Assembly (NCBI GenBank): GCA_964651245.1
Contig: CAZYVI010000001.1
Span: forward strand, 62,001 to 126,000
Reading direction: 5' to 3'
DNA from: Avedoeria sp964651245
Lineage (GTDB): Bacteria > Chloroflexota > Anaerolineae > Epilineales > Epilineaceae
DNA: 64,000 nt
Shown here piece by piece: positions 26,220-34,538 of this stretch (position 1 is its first letter; the number at the start of each line of letters is the position of its first letter). A program made the translations under genes and the position numbers. The notes under the pieces were generated by a model. The model had not been told where the DNA came from and made no database searches. It saw nothing but the letters and a program-made list of their open reading frames with translations.

Positions 26220-27290
26220 TCAACGGCCGCCCGTGGCCAGCGCGGCGCGCTGCGTCGAGGCCAGCACCGGCGCCAGGTTGTCGAGGTCCTCGAGCACCAG
26301 GCCCGCGCCGCGGGCGACGCACGCCATGGGGTGCTTGGCGACCTTGACCTCGATCTTCGTCTCGTGCTCGAGCCGCTGCGCCAGCCCGCGCAGCAGCGCC
26401 CCACCGCCGGCGAGCACGATGCCGTGCTCCATGAGGTCGGCCACGAGCTCGGGCGGCGTGTCGTCGATGGCGTCCCGGACGACGTCGACGATCGTCTGGA
26501 CCGGGCCGGCGAGGGCCTCGCGGATCTCGATCGAGGACACCTCGACGCTCTGCGGCAGGCCGGTGAGCAGGCTGCGCCCGCGCATCGGCATCGTCAGCTC
26601 CTCGTCGAGCGGGTAGGCGGATCCGATCTCGTGCTTGATCTGCTCCGCCATGCGCTCGCCGATCGCCAGGCTGTAGCGCTTGCGGGCGTAGTCGATGATC
26701 GCCTCGTCCATCTCGTCGCCCGCCACCCGCAGGCTGCGGGCGACGACGATGCCGCCCAGGCTGAGCACGGCCACCTCGGTCGTCCCGCCGCCGATGTCGA
26801 TGATCATGCTGCCGATCGAGGCGGTCACCGGCAGCCCGGCGCCGATCGCGGCGGCCATCGGCTCCTCGATGAGGTAGCACTCGCGGGCGCCGGCGCTGAT
26901 CGCGGCGTCGTGGACGGCGCGCTTCTCGACCTCGGTGACGCCGCTGGGGATGCCGACGACGACCCGCGGCTTGGGCAGCGGGCTGAACGAGCGCTCGTGC
27001 ACCTTCTTGATGAAGTAGACGAGCATCTTCTCGGTGATGTCGAAGTCGCTGATCACGCCGTCGCGCAGCGGCCGGATGGCGACGATGTTGGCCGGCGTCC
27101 GGCCCACCATCTTCTTGGCCTCGGCGCCGATCGCCAGCACCCGCCGCGTCCGCTTGTCGATCGCCACGACGCTCGGCTCGTTGATGACGATGCCCTCGCC
27201 GTCGACCATGACCAGCGTGTTGGCGGTGCCGAGGTCGATGCCGATGTCGCGCGAGAACATGCCCAGCAGGGCATTGATCGGACTGTACAC
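26220..27290 (-). CDS. mreB: Actin-like cell shape protein MreB
   Basis: The protein has 356 residues. It polymerises on the inner membrane and guides wall synthesis. Actin-fold motifs: phosphate 1 DIGIDLGTANTLV, connect 1 and the helix EKMLVYFIKKVH, VVVGIPSGVTEVEKRAV, phosphate 2 IIDIGGGTTEVAVLSLGG, and adenosine motif IVLAGGGALLRGL. GTG 27290 is chosen with GAGGAG 10 nt upstream; an internal ATG at 27260 is a possible alternative. First gene of the long minus-strand operon, with a -10 box about 55 nt upstream. Confidence 0.97.
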   Translation of the reverse strand: MYSPINALLGMFSRDIGIDLGTANTLVMVDGEGIVINEPSVVAIDKRTRRVLAIGAEAKKMVGRTPANIVAIRPLRDGVISDFDITEKMLVYFIKKVHERSFSPLPKPRVVVGIPSGVTEVEKRAVHDAAISAGARECYLIEEPMAAAIGAGLPVTASIGSMIIDIGGGTTEVAVLSLGGIVVARSLRVAGDEMDEAIIDYARKRYSLAIGERMAEQIKHEIGSAYPLDEELTMPMRGRSLLTGLPQSVEVSSIEIREALAGPVQTIVDVVRDAIDDTPPELVADLMEHGIVLAGGGALLRGLAQRLEHETKIEVKVAKHPMACVARGAGLVLEDLDNLAPVLASTQRAALATGGR

Positions 27291-27345
27291 GCCGGACGGC
27301 TCCTCGACCGAGACGCGCCGGATCGTCCGGCGGCCAACCGCGTGG

Positions 27346-27351
27346 AGTATA
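27346..27351 (-). promoter_or_regulatory. -10 box TATACT of the mre-min operon
   Basis: TATACT on the minus strand would start transcription near 27339, leaving a leader of about 49 nt before mreB. The spot where a -35 should be is occupied by a strong terminator hairpin, and no -35 consensus is present, so an activator or extended contact may be needed. Confidence 0.65.
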
Positions 27352-27357
27352 CCACAC

Positions 27358-27391
27358 CGCCCCGCCGCCGGCGGTGGCCGGCGGCGGGGCG
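27358..27391 (-). terminator. Terminator hairpin after rplY
   Basis: A perfect 15-bp stem (27358-27372 with 27377-27391), all G-C, with a 4-nt loop GGTG. It lies 57 nt past the rplY stop and just upstream of the mreB -10 box, so it insulates the shape operon. No U-tract. Confidence 0.8.
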
Positions 27392-27447
27392 TGAAGAGCG
27401 GTCGTGGGGTGTCGCGGCGGCCGATCCGGCCGGCCGCGGCGCGGGCG

Positions 27448-28119
27448 TCAGGCCTCGGCGGCGCCTTCGTCCGCGGCGGACTCGGCCGCCGCCTCGCCCG
27501 CCGGCGCGGCGTCCTCGTCTTCCTCGTCCTCGACGGTCGCCTTGCCGGTGCCGCGGCGCAACGCCGCCAGGCGGGCCACGGCGCGGTCGGGGTCGTCCAT
27601 GATGCGCACGCCGGCCGGCGCGGCGATGTCGCCGACGCGCAGCACCTGGCTGAGCTGGCGCAGCTTGCCCCCGTCGACCACGATCTCGGTCGGCAGGTCC
27701 TTGGGCAGGGCGCGCACGGCGACCCGGTCGAGCAGCAACCGCTGCATGGCCTCGTTGCGCTGGACGATCGGCGGCACGCGGCCGCCGATGCGGACCGGGA
27801 TCGTGGTCTGCACCGGGACGCGCTCGCTCACCTCCATCAGGTCGGCGTGGAGCGGCGTGAGGCGCGTCGGATGGAGCTGCATCGCCCGTGCGATCGCCAG
27901 CCGCGGGGCCTTGTCGCCCTCGATGGCCACCTGGATCAGCCGCGTCGTGCCGGCCTGGTGCAGGACGGCCCGCAGGTGCTTCGTGTCCACCTGGAGGCTG
28001 ACCGGCTCGCTCTCCGGGCCGTACAGCACGGCCGGGGTAAGGCCGTCCCGCCGGAGGCCCGCCACCTTCTTGCCGGTGACGCCGCGGCGCTGGGCGTTCA
28101 GCGTGATCGAATCGCTCAT
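27448..28119 (-). CDS. rplY: Ribosomal protein L25/TL5 (CTC family)
   Basis: The protein has 223 residues. The ATG at 28119 follows GAGGAG and opens with SDSITLNAQRRGVTGKKVAGLRRDG, the standard L25 N-terminus that binds 5S rRNA. The second domain (about 95-190) is the long CTC/TL5 beta domain (VPVQTTIPVRIGG). A tail of Glu, Asp and Ala (EDEEDEDAAP) follows, common in CTC proteins. It has its own promoter and is not co-directional with other ribosomal genes. Confidence 0.95.
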   Translation of the reverse strand: MSDSITLNAQRRGVTGKKVAGLRRDGLTPAVLYGPESEPVSLQVDTKHLRAVLHQAGTTRLIQVAIEGDKAPRLAIARAMQLHPTRLTPLHADLMEVSERVPVQTTIPVRIGGRVPPIVQRNEAMQRLLLDRVAVRALPKDLPTEIVVDGGKLRQLSQVLRVGDIAAPAGVRIMDDPDRAVARLAALRRGTGKATVEDEEDEDAAPAGEAAAESAADEGAAEA

Positions 28120-28224
28120 GGACGGGCTCCTCGCGGCACTCCAACGCGGTCGCGACGGGCGACCGGGCAACGGCTCGGCTGCGCGGCGCGCCGGGCGGGC
28201 GCGACCAGCGGACAACGAACGGAC

Positions 28225-28253
28225 AGGATACCGCGATCGCCGCGGGCAGGCAA
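28225..28253 (-). promoter_or_regulatory. Sigma-70-type promoter for rplY
   Basis: On the minus strand, TTGCCT (28248-28253) and TATCCT (28225-28230) have a 17-nt spacer. Transcription would start near 28218, giving a leader of about 100 nt to rplY. The promoter lies right after the glycosyltransferase stop. Confidence 0.7.
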
Positions 28254-28266
28254 GTCCGCCCGCGCC

Positions 28267-29295
28267 CTAGCGCCAGCGGGGCGGGCGGTGGGCGCGGCGC
28301 CAGCCGAGGCCGGCCGGGTAGCCGACCATCTTGGCCACGTCGCCGGTGACCCGGATCAGGGGCAGCCACAGCAGCGCCGCGGCGCGCCCCGGGAGGGACA
28401 GGTCGCCCCACTGGTGCACCAGCCGGCGCACCGGGCGGGCCAGCATCGCCACCAGGCCGGCCGCCAGCCCCAGCGCCCAAGCCGGCCGGTGGGCGATCGA
28501 CAGCACCGCCAGCGCCGGCCCGGCGCCCACGTACGTGGCGTAGCGCACGGCGTGGCGGCGCGGCCAGAGGCCCGCCTTGCCGTCGCCGCGGGCATAGCGG
28601 TAGTACTGCGTCGCGAACGCGCCGAGGGTCGGTCGCGGCCGGAAGCGGGCGACCGCCGTCGGCGCGAACGCCGGTTGGCCGGCCCGCTGGCGGAGCACGA
28701 GGTCGAACACCAGGTCCTCGCCGTAGTCGAGCCACGCCGGGTAGCCGCCGATCGCCTCGGCGTCGTCCTTGCGGAACGCCACCGAGCGGCTCGACGGCAG
28801 GAACCGCGCCGGGTCGATCTCGCCGACCTCGGGCAGCGTCGCCGCGCCGAGCGCCGTCTCGAACGCGCCGCGCGGATCGCTGGCGAAGAAGCCGGCCGCC
28901 CAGCGCGCCGCGCCGGCCTCGATCGGCGCCACGAGGTCGCCGAGCCAGCCCGGCACGAGCCGCACCCCGGCGTCGGTCACGGCCACGATCGGGCCCCGCG
29001 CGGCGGCGATGGCGGCGTTGCGGCCGGCGGCGATGTTGGCGCCGGGGCGCTCGACGACGCGCAGCGCCGGCCCGCGGCGCGCCGCGGCCGCACCCGCCCA
29101 GGCGCGCAGCCGCGCCACGGTGCCGTCCGTCGATCCGCCGTCGACGACGACGATCTCGTCCGGCGGACGGTGCTGGGCAGCCAGGCTGTCGAGCAGCGCC
29201 TCGACGGTGCCGGCCTCGTTGAACACCGTGGCGATCACCGACACGCCGGTCGGCGGCGCGGTCGGACCGACGGCGGGGCCGGAGGTGGTCGTCAT
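28267..29295 (-). CDS. Family 2 glycosyltransferase, membrane-associated
   Basis: The protein has 342 residues. The GT-A nucleotide-sugar fold opens with VSVIATVFNEAGTVEALLDSL and EIVVVDGGSTDGT (both conserved Asp). GRNAAIAAARGPIVAVTDAG supplies the DxD-equivalent, and DYGEDLVFDL the downstream acidic catalytic motif. The C-terminal 100 residues carry two hydrophobic stretches (LAVLSIAHRPAWALGLAAGLVAM region and AALLWLPLIRV), consistent with membrane attachment. It likely transfers a sugar in envelope polysaccharide or glycolipid assembly; donor and acceptor cannot be read from sequence. The ATG at 29295 lies 8 nt after a perfect TATAAT, so the mRNA is probably leaderless. Confidence 0.92.
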   Translation of the reverse strand: MTTTSGPAVGPTAPPTGVSVIATVFNEAGTVEALLDSLAAQHRPPDEIVVVDGGSTDGTVARLRAWAGAAAARRGPALRVVERPGANIAAGRNAAIAAARGPIVAVTDAGVRLVPGWLGDLVAPIEAGAARWAAGFFASDPRGAFETALGAATLPEVGEIDPARFLPSSRSVAFRKDDAEAIGGYPAWLDYGEDLVFDLVLRQRAGQPAFAPTAVARFRPRPTLGAFATQYYRYARGDGKAGLWPRRHAVRYATYVGAGPALAVLSIAHRPAWALGLAAGLVAMLARPVRRLVHQWGDLSLPGRAAALLWLPLIRVTGDVAKMVGYPAGLGWRRAHRPPRWR

Positions 29296-29303
29296 GGCGG
29301 GCG

Positions 29304-29309
29304 ATTATA
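29304..29309 (-). promoter_or_regulatory. Consensus -10 box TATAAT for leaderless glycosyltransferase gene
   Basis: TATAAT on the minus strand ends 8 nt before the ATG at 29295. No -35 consensus at 17 nt. Divergent from the rhomboid promoter. Confidence 0.65.
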
Positions 29310-29385
29310 CGGCGCGTCCGTCGGACGGCGTCCGCGGGCGCCGCCGGCGGCGGGCGCCCCGATGGCCGGCCGCCGCGCCGGCCGC

Positions 29386-29391
29386 TATCGT
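29386..29391 (+). promoter_or_regulatory. -10 box TATCGT for leaderless rhomboid gene
   Basis: TATCGT ends 7 nt before the ATG at 29399, the same spacing as other leaderless candidates here. The intergenic region between the two divergent starts is only 103 bp. Confidence 0.5.
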
Positions 29392-29398
29392 TCACGCC

Positions 29399-30331
29399 AT
29401 GACGATCCCCGCCGACGCCGTCGACGCCGCGGAAGCGGCCGTGCTCGGTCCACTGCCGCGCCGCCGCGCCGACGCCTGGTCGCTCGTGCTCGCCAGCGAG
29501 GCGATCGACCACCGCCTCGTCGCCGGCGCGGACGGCGTCTACCTCAGCGTCGCCGCCGCCGACGCCGACCGCGCCTCGGCCAGCCTGGCGGCGTTCCTGC
29601 ACGAGAACGGGCCGGCCGGGTTCGAGCCGCGCGCGGCGCCGGCGCCGCGCGCGGCCGCCGCGATCGGGCCCGACATCGCCGTCGGCCTCGGCTTGAGCGC
29701 GGCGCTGCTGCTGGGCTACGCCGCGACCGGCGACGCCTCCCAGGGCGGCGGGCTGGCGCCGTTCGGCGCGGCGAACAGCGGTCTGATCCTCCGCGGCGAG
29801 CTCTGGCGCACCGTCACCGCCCTGACGCTGCACGCCGGACTCGGCCACGTCATCGCCAACGCGATGGCGTCGCTGGCGTTCGTGCCGTTCGCCAGCACCC
29901 GCTTCGGCGGCGGCCTCACCGCGCTGGCCGTCGTCGTGGCCGGCGCCCTCGGCAACGCCCTGAACGCGACGCTGCGCGGACCGGGCAGCAGCGGCGTCGG
30001 CTTTTCGACGGCGCTGTTCGGCGCCGTCGGGCTGCTGGCCGGGGCGCGGCTCGTCGACGGCGGCGCCGGCGGTCGGTCGGGCGGCGGCTGGCTGGCGCTC
30101 GGCGCGGCGCTGGCGCTGCTGGCGTTGCTGGGCGCCGGCGCCCAGACCGACGTCCTGGCCCATGCCTGCGGCCTGGCCTGCGGCGTGCCGCTGGGCGCGG
30201 CGCTCGCCCGCGCCTGGCCGCGCCGCGCGGAGGCGGGCCCGCGGCCGGCCGCCGGCGCGGCCTGGCAGTGGTCGGCCCTCGCCGCCGCGGCCGCCCTGGT
30301 GGCCGGCGCCTGGCGGATCGCGCTCGGCTGA
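29399..30331 (+). CDS. Rhomboid family intramembrane serine protease
   Basis: The protein has 310 residues. A soluble N-terminal domain (about 1-85) precedes six or seven TM segments. Rhomboid marks: LTLHAGLGHVIANAMA (HxxxxHxxxN in TM2), GFSTALFG with the candidate nucleophile Ser (the more usual form is GxSG; here a Thr replaces the second Gly), and AHACGLACG with the catalytic His. It would cleave TM substrates within the membrane. Substrates are unknown. The ATG start at 29399 fits the leaderless promoter. The N-terminal domain is of the kind that begins many actinobacterial and chloroflexal rhomboids. Confidence 0.9.
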   Translation: MTIPADAVDAAEAAVLGPLPRRRADAWSLVLASEAIDHRLVAGADGVYLSVAAADADRASASLAAFLHENGPAGFEPRAAPAPRAAAAIGPDIAVGLGLSAALLLGYAATGDASQGGGLAPFGAANSGLILRGELWRTVTALTLHAGLGHVIANAMASLAFVPFASTRFGGGLTALAVVVAGALGNALNATLRGPGSSGVGFSTALFGAVGLLAGARLVDGGAGGRSGGGWLALGAALALLALLGAGAQTDVLAHACGLACGVPLGAALARAWPRRAEAGPRPAAGAAWQWSALAAAAALVAGAWRIALG

Positions 30332-30386
30332 CGCCGCGGCGCGGTTGCCGGCGATCGGGTGGGACGTTGCGGCCACGGCGCCGCGC

Positions 30387-30392
30387 TATCAT
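30387..30392 (+). promoter_or_regulatory. Candidate -10 box TATCAT upstream of recJ
   Basis: TATCAT lies 71 nt before the recJ ATG. No -35 at 17 nt. It would drive recJ, the photolyase and the YihY-type gene. Confidence 0.45.
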
Positions 30393-30463
30393 CCGCCGAC
30401 GGACGCTCGCCGCCTGGGCGAGCCGACCGCCGCCCGCCGCCGCGGGCTGCCCGACGAGGACCC

Positions 30464-32188
30464 ATGCCCACCGCCGCCCCGCGCGCCCGCTGGCGCCTCG
30501 CTCCGCCGCCCCCGTCCGCCCTGGACGACCTCGGCGACCCGCTGCTGGCGCGGGCGCTGGCGGCGCGTGGCCTGACCGACGCCGCGGCGGCGCGGACCTT
30601 CCTGGGCCGCGGCGCCGGCGACGACAACCCGTTCCGGCTGGCCGACATCGACCGCGCCGTCACCCGGCTGCGGCGCGCCGTGGCCGACGGCGAGCGGATC
30701 GCGGTCTACGGCGACTACGACGCCGACGGCGTCACCGGCACGGCCGTGCTGACCCTGGCGTTGCGCGCCATCGGCGGCGACGTGATCCCCTACCTGCCCC
30801 ACCGCGAGCGCGAAGGGTACGGCGTCCACCCGGCCGCCCTCGACCGGCTGGCGCGGCACGGCGTCCGGCTCGTCGTCACCGTCGACTGCGGCGTCCGGGC
30901 GGCCGAGCCGATCGCCCACGCCCGCGCGCTGGGGCTCGACGTCATCGTCACCGACCACCACGCCCTGCCCGACGCCCTGCCCGACGCGCTGGCGGTCGTC
31001 AACCCGCGCCGCGCCGACGACGGCTACGGCTTCGCCGAGTTCGCCGGGGTGGGTCTGGCCTACAAGCTGGCCCAGGCGCTGCTGCGCGTGACGTCCCGGG
31101 CGTCGGCCCGCCGGCCGGCGATCGACGAGACCGAGCTGCTCGACCTGGTGGCGATCGGCACGGTGGCCGACGTCGTGCCGTTGCACGCCGAGAACCGCAC
31201 GCTGGTCCACGCCGGCCTGGCGCGCATCCGCGGCGGCGCCCGGCCGGGCATCGCCGCGCTGTGCGCCGCGGCCGGCATCGACGCCGGCGTGATCACCGCC
31301 CGCGGCGTCGCCTTCGGCCTCGGGCCGCGGCTCAACGCCGCCGGCCGGATGGCCGACGCCACGACCGCCCTCGACGCGCTGCTGGCCCCCGACGACGCCG
31401 AGGCGGCGCGCCTGGCGGCGATCCTCGAGCACCACAACCGCGAGCGGCGCGCCGCCACCGACGTCGCCCTCGAGGCCGCCCTGGCCGACCTGGCGGGCCG
31501 GACCGACGCGCCGCTGCTGGCGTACGCTTCGCCCGACGTGGCGCTGGGCGTCATCGGCCTCGTCGCCGGCCAGCTGTCGCAGGCGCACTACCGCCCGGCG
31601 GCGGTGTTCAAGGTGGAGGGCGACTGGGCCCGCGCCAGCCTGCGGTCGATCCCGGAGTTCAGCGTGATCGAGGCGCTGGACGCCATCGCGCCACTCCTCG
31701 AGCGCCACGGCGGTCACGACCGCGCCGGCGGGCTGACGACCCGGGCCGAGCGGATCCCGGCCGTCTGCGACGCGCTGGGCGCGCACGCGGCGGCGGCGCT
31801 GGCCCCGCTCGACCTGCGGCCCGCGCTCGACATCGACGCCGAGGTGGCGCTCGACGACATCGGCGACGGGCTGTTCGGCCGGCTGCAGGCGCTCGAGCCG
31901 TTCGGCGAGGGCAACCCGCCGCCGCTGCTGCTGTGCCGCGACGTCGCCGTCGGCGCCAAGCGGCTGGTCGGCGAGCGGCACCTCAAGCTGCTGCTGCCGA
32001 CGTGGCACGGCACGCTCGAGGCCATGGCGTTCGGCCAGGGCGACCGGCTGGCCGAGGTCGGCGCGCGCGTCGACCTGGTGTTCGGCCTGCGCGAGAACGT
32101 CTGGCGCGGCCAGCGCACGATCGAACTCGAGGTCCGCGACTTCGCGCCGCCGGGCGTGGCGGCCCTCGACGGCGACGGCCGCCGGTGA
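30464..32188 (+). CDS. recJ: Single-stranded-DNA-specific exonuclease RecJ
   Basis: The protein has 574 residues, typical length. It degrades ssDNA 5' to 3' in recombination and mismatch/base excision repair. DHH phosphoesterase motifs: VYGDYDADGVTGTAVL (motif I), VTVDCGV (motif II), VTDHHALPD (the DHH motif), and GTVADVVPL. The DHHA1 motif is HGGHDRAGGLT. The C-terminal OB-fold region follows. The ATG at 30464 has AGGA just upstream and leaves a short Arg/Pro lead. The stop overlaps the photolyase GTG (GTGA). Confidence 0.96.
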   Translation: MPTAAPRARWRLAPPPPSALDDLGDPLLARALAARGLTDAAAARTFLGRGAGDDNPFRLADIDRAVTRLRRAVADGERIAVYGDYDADGVTGTAVLTLALRAIGGDVIPYLPHREREGYGVHPAALDRLARHGVRLVVTVDCGVRAAEPIAHARALGLDVIVTDHHALPDALPDALAVVNPRRADDGYGFAEFAGVGLAYKLAQALLRVTSRASARRPAIDETELLDLVAIGTVADVVPLHAENRTLVHAGLARIRGGARPGIAALCAAAGIDAGVITARGVAFGLGPRLNAAGRMADATTALDALLAPDDAEAARLAAILEHHNRERRAATDVALEAALADLAGRTDAPLLAYASPDVALGVIGLVAGQLSQAHYRPAAVFKVEGDWARASLRSIPEFSVIEALDAIAPLLERHGGHDRAGGLTTRAERIPAVCDALGAHAAAALAPLDLRPALDIDAEVALDDIGDGLFGRLQALEPFGEGNPPPLLLCRDVAVGAKRLVGERHLKLLLPTWHGTLEAMAFGQGDRLAEVGARVDLVFGLRENVWRGQRTIELEVRDFAPPGVAALDGDGRR

Positions 32189-33579
32189 CCGCTCGCGACG
32201 CTCCGCCGGTCCACCCGGCGCGCGTGCGGCGCCTGAACGACGCTCCGCCGGGTCCCGGGCCCGTCCTGTACTGGATGTCGCGCGACGCCCGCGTCGACGA
32301 CAACTGGGCGCTGCTGCACGCCCGCCACCTGGCCGCCGCCGCCGGCCAACCGCTGGCGGTGGCGTTCACGCTGGCGCCGGCCTTCCTGGGCGCGCCGTGG
32401 CGGCCCTACGCCTTCCTGCTGGCGGGCCTGCGCGAGGTCGAGCGCGACCTGCGCGCGCTCGGCATCCCGCTGATCGTATGGGCCGGCCCGGAGCCAGCCG
32501 CGGCCCTCGACGCCTTCGCCGCCGCGCACGGCGTCGGCCACGTCGTCGTCGACTTCCAGCCGCTGCGCCTCGGCCGCGCCTGGCGGGACGACGCCGCGGT
32601 CCGCCTCGCCGCGCGCGGCGTCGCGCTCGACGAGGTCGACGCCCACAACTGCGTCCCGTGCTGGACGGCATCGACCCGGCTCGAGTACGCCGCGCGGACG
32701 CTGCGGCCCAAGCTCGCCCGGCTGCTCGACGCCTTCCTCGAGCCGTTCCCGCCGGTCGCGCCCCAGGCCGTGCCGTGGCCGACGCCGCTCGCGGCGGTGG
32801 ACTGGCGCGCCGCCGAGGCGACGCTGACCGTCGACCGCACCGTCGGCGCCGCGACGTCGGTGGCGCCGGGCCCGGCGGCGGGACAGGCGGCGCTGGCGGC
32901 GTTCGTCGCCGAGCGCCTTGCGGGCTACGCGGCGCGGCGCAACGACCCGGCGGTCGACGGCCAATCGGGGCTGTCGCCCTACCTGCACTTCGGCCAGCTG
33001 GCCCCGGCGCGGGCCGCGCTGGCGGTGCGGGCGTCGCCGCTGGCCGGCGGGCCCGATGCCGCCGCCTTTCTCGAGGAGCTGGTCGTCCGCCGCGAGCTTG
33101 CCGACAATTTCTGCCTCCACCAGCCCGCCTACGACCGCGTCGACGGCTTCCCGGCCTGGGCCCGGGCCACGCTCGAGCGCCACCGCGCCGATCCGCGGAC
33201 GGCCGTCTACGACGGCGACGACTTCGAGCAGGCCGCGACCCACGATCCGCTCTGGAACGCCGGGCAGGCCGAGATGGTCGCCACCGGCCGGATGCACGGC
33301 TACGTCCGGATGTACTGGGCCAAGATGATCCTGGCCTGGTCGGCGTCGCCCGAGGCGGCGCTGGCGATCGCGATCCGCCTGAACGACCGCTACCAGCTCG
33401 ACGGCCGCGACCCCAACGGCTACGCCGGCATCGCCTGGTCGATCGGCGGCGTCCACGACCGGCCGTGGTTCGAGCGGCCGGTGTTCGGGCTGGTCCGGGC
33501 GATGAGCGCCGCCGGTGCGGCGCGCAAGTTCGACGCCGCCGCCTACGAGCGGCGCTGGCGCGGCGGGGTCGCGCGATGA
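32185..33579 (+). CDS. phr: Class II CPD photolyase
   Basis: The protein has 464 residues from GTG 32185, overlapping recJ. It splits cyclobutane pyrimidine dimers using FADH- and blue light. The N-terminal Rossmann-type domain begins LYWMSRDARVDDNWALL, the class II form (compare QRDQRVxDNWAL). The FAD domain includes SGLSPYLHFGQL, LVVRRELADNFC, and the class II C-terminal signature DPNGYAGIAWSIGGVHDRPW. Two Trp-rich stretches (VRMYWAKMILAWS) provide the electron-transfer chain. A DNA-repair pair with recJ is inferred from coupling. Confidence 0.96.
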   Translation: MTARDAPPVHPARVRRLNDAPPGPGPVLYWMSRDARVDDNWALLHARHLAAAAGQPLAVAFTLAPAFLGAPWRPYAFLLAGLREVERDLRALGIPLIVWAGPEPAAALDAFAAAHGVGHVVVDFQPLRLGRAWRDDAAVRLAARGVALDEVDAHNCVPCWTASTRLEYAARTLRPKLARLLDAFLEPFPPVAPQAVPWPTPLAAVDWRAAEATLTVDRTVGAATSVAPGPAAGQAALAAFVAERLAGYAARRNDPAVDGQSGLSPYLHFGQLAPARAALAVRASPLAGGPDAAAFLEELVVRRELADNFCLHQPAYDRVDGFPAWARATLERHRADPRTAVYDGDDFEQAATHDPLWNAGQAEMVATGRMHGYVRMYWAKMILAWSASPEAALAIAIRLNDRYQLDGRDPNGYAGIAWSIGGVHDRPWFERPVFGLVRAMSAAGAARKFDAAAYERRWRGGVAR

Positions 33580-34538
33580 CGCGCCGGCTGGCGGCGGCGT
33601 GGCGCCGCTGGCGCCAGCCGTTCGTGGGCACCGCGGCCGCCGCCATCGCCTACCGGGCCCTGTTCTCGATCGCGCCGCTCGCCGTGCTGGCGATCGCCGC
33701 GCTGGGGCAGGTCGTGGGCGCCGACGCCGCGGCGGTCGAGGTCCGCGCCTTGGCCGCCGACGCGCTGGGCATGCCGCTCGGCGGACCGCTGTCCGACGCC
33801 GTCGATGGACTGTCGGCCAGCCTCGTCCACCCCGCGCAGCGCTGGCCGGCCACGCTCGTCGCGCTGGCGCTGCTGCTGGCCGGCGCCTCGGGCGTGTTCG
33901 GCGAAGTGCGGCAGGCGATCCACCGGGTCTACGGCGTCGCGCCCGTCACGGGCCGGCACGGCTGGCGGGCGGATCTGGCGGCGCGGCTGGCCGGGCTGGC
34001 GCTCGTGCTCGGCGGCGGCGTGCTGTTCGGGCTGACGATCGTCACCGCCCAGTGGGTGACGCTCGGCGCGGCCCGCCTCGGGCTGCCGGTCGGGTGGCTG
34101 CCCGCGGCAGGCCCGGCGCAGCGCGCCGCGATCATCGGCCTCACCGTGCTGTGGTTCGCCGCGCTGTACCACGGCTTTCCCGACGTGCGGCTGCCGTGGT
34201 CGCGCGTTTGGGGCGGCGCCCTCCTCGCGGCCGCGCTGTTCAACGTCGGCAAGCGGGCGTTCGCCGCCTACGTCGGCCTGGCGGGCACCGGCTCGCTGTA
34301 CGGCGCCGCGGGCACGGTCGTGGTCTTCGTGCTCTGGGTCTACGTCAGCGCGTCGGTCCTGCTGTTCGGCGCGGCTTGGGTGGCCGAGGGGGGTAGCGCT
34401 CCGCCGCCGGACGAGGCGGACCGCCCCGCGCGTCCGGCGGGCGCGGGTGGTGATCGGGGTGGTCGCGCCACCAGCGATCGATCCAGTCCGTCCACCGCGC
34501 GGCGGACGGGTGATCGACCCCGGCCAGCACGGTCGTAA
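33576..34538 (+). CDS. YihY/UPF0761 family inner membrane protein
   Basis: The protein has 320 residues. Six hydrophobic helices in the first 265 residues match YihY/BrkB (formerly called ribonuclease BN): AIAYRALFSIAPLAVLAIA, GVFGEVRQAIHRVYGV, LWFAALYHGFPD, GGALLAAALFNVGKRAF, YGAAGTVVVFVLWVYVSASVLLFGA. The molecular role of this family is not settled. The ATG overlaps the photolyase stop (ATGA). The last 50 residues are Pro/Arg/Ser-rich, unlike the core, and run 194 bp into the end of the convergent regulator gene. Confidence 0.9.
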   Translation: MTRRLAAAWRRWRQPFVGTAAAAIAYRALFSIAPLAVLAIAALGQVVGADAAAVEVRALAADALGMPLGGPLSDAVDGLSASLVHPAQRWPATLVALALLLAGASGVFGEVRQAIHRVYGVAPVTGRHGWRADLAARLAGLALVLGGGVLFGLTIVTAQWVTLGAARLGLPVGWLPAAGPAQRAAIIGLTVLWFAALYHGFPDVRLPWSRVWGGALLAAALFNVGKRAFAAYVGLAGTGSLYGAAGTVVVFVLWVYVSASVLLFGAAWVAEGGSAPPPDEADRPARPAGAGGDRGGRATSDRSSPSTARRTGDRPRPARS

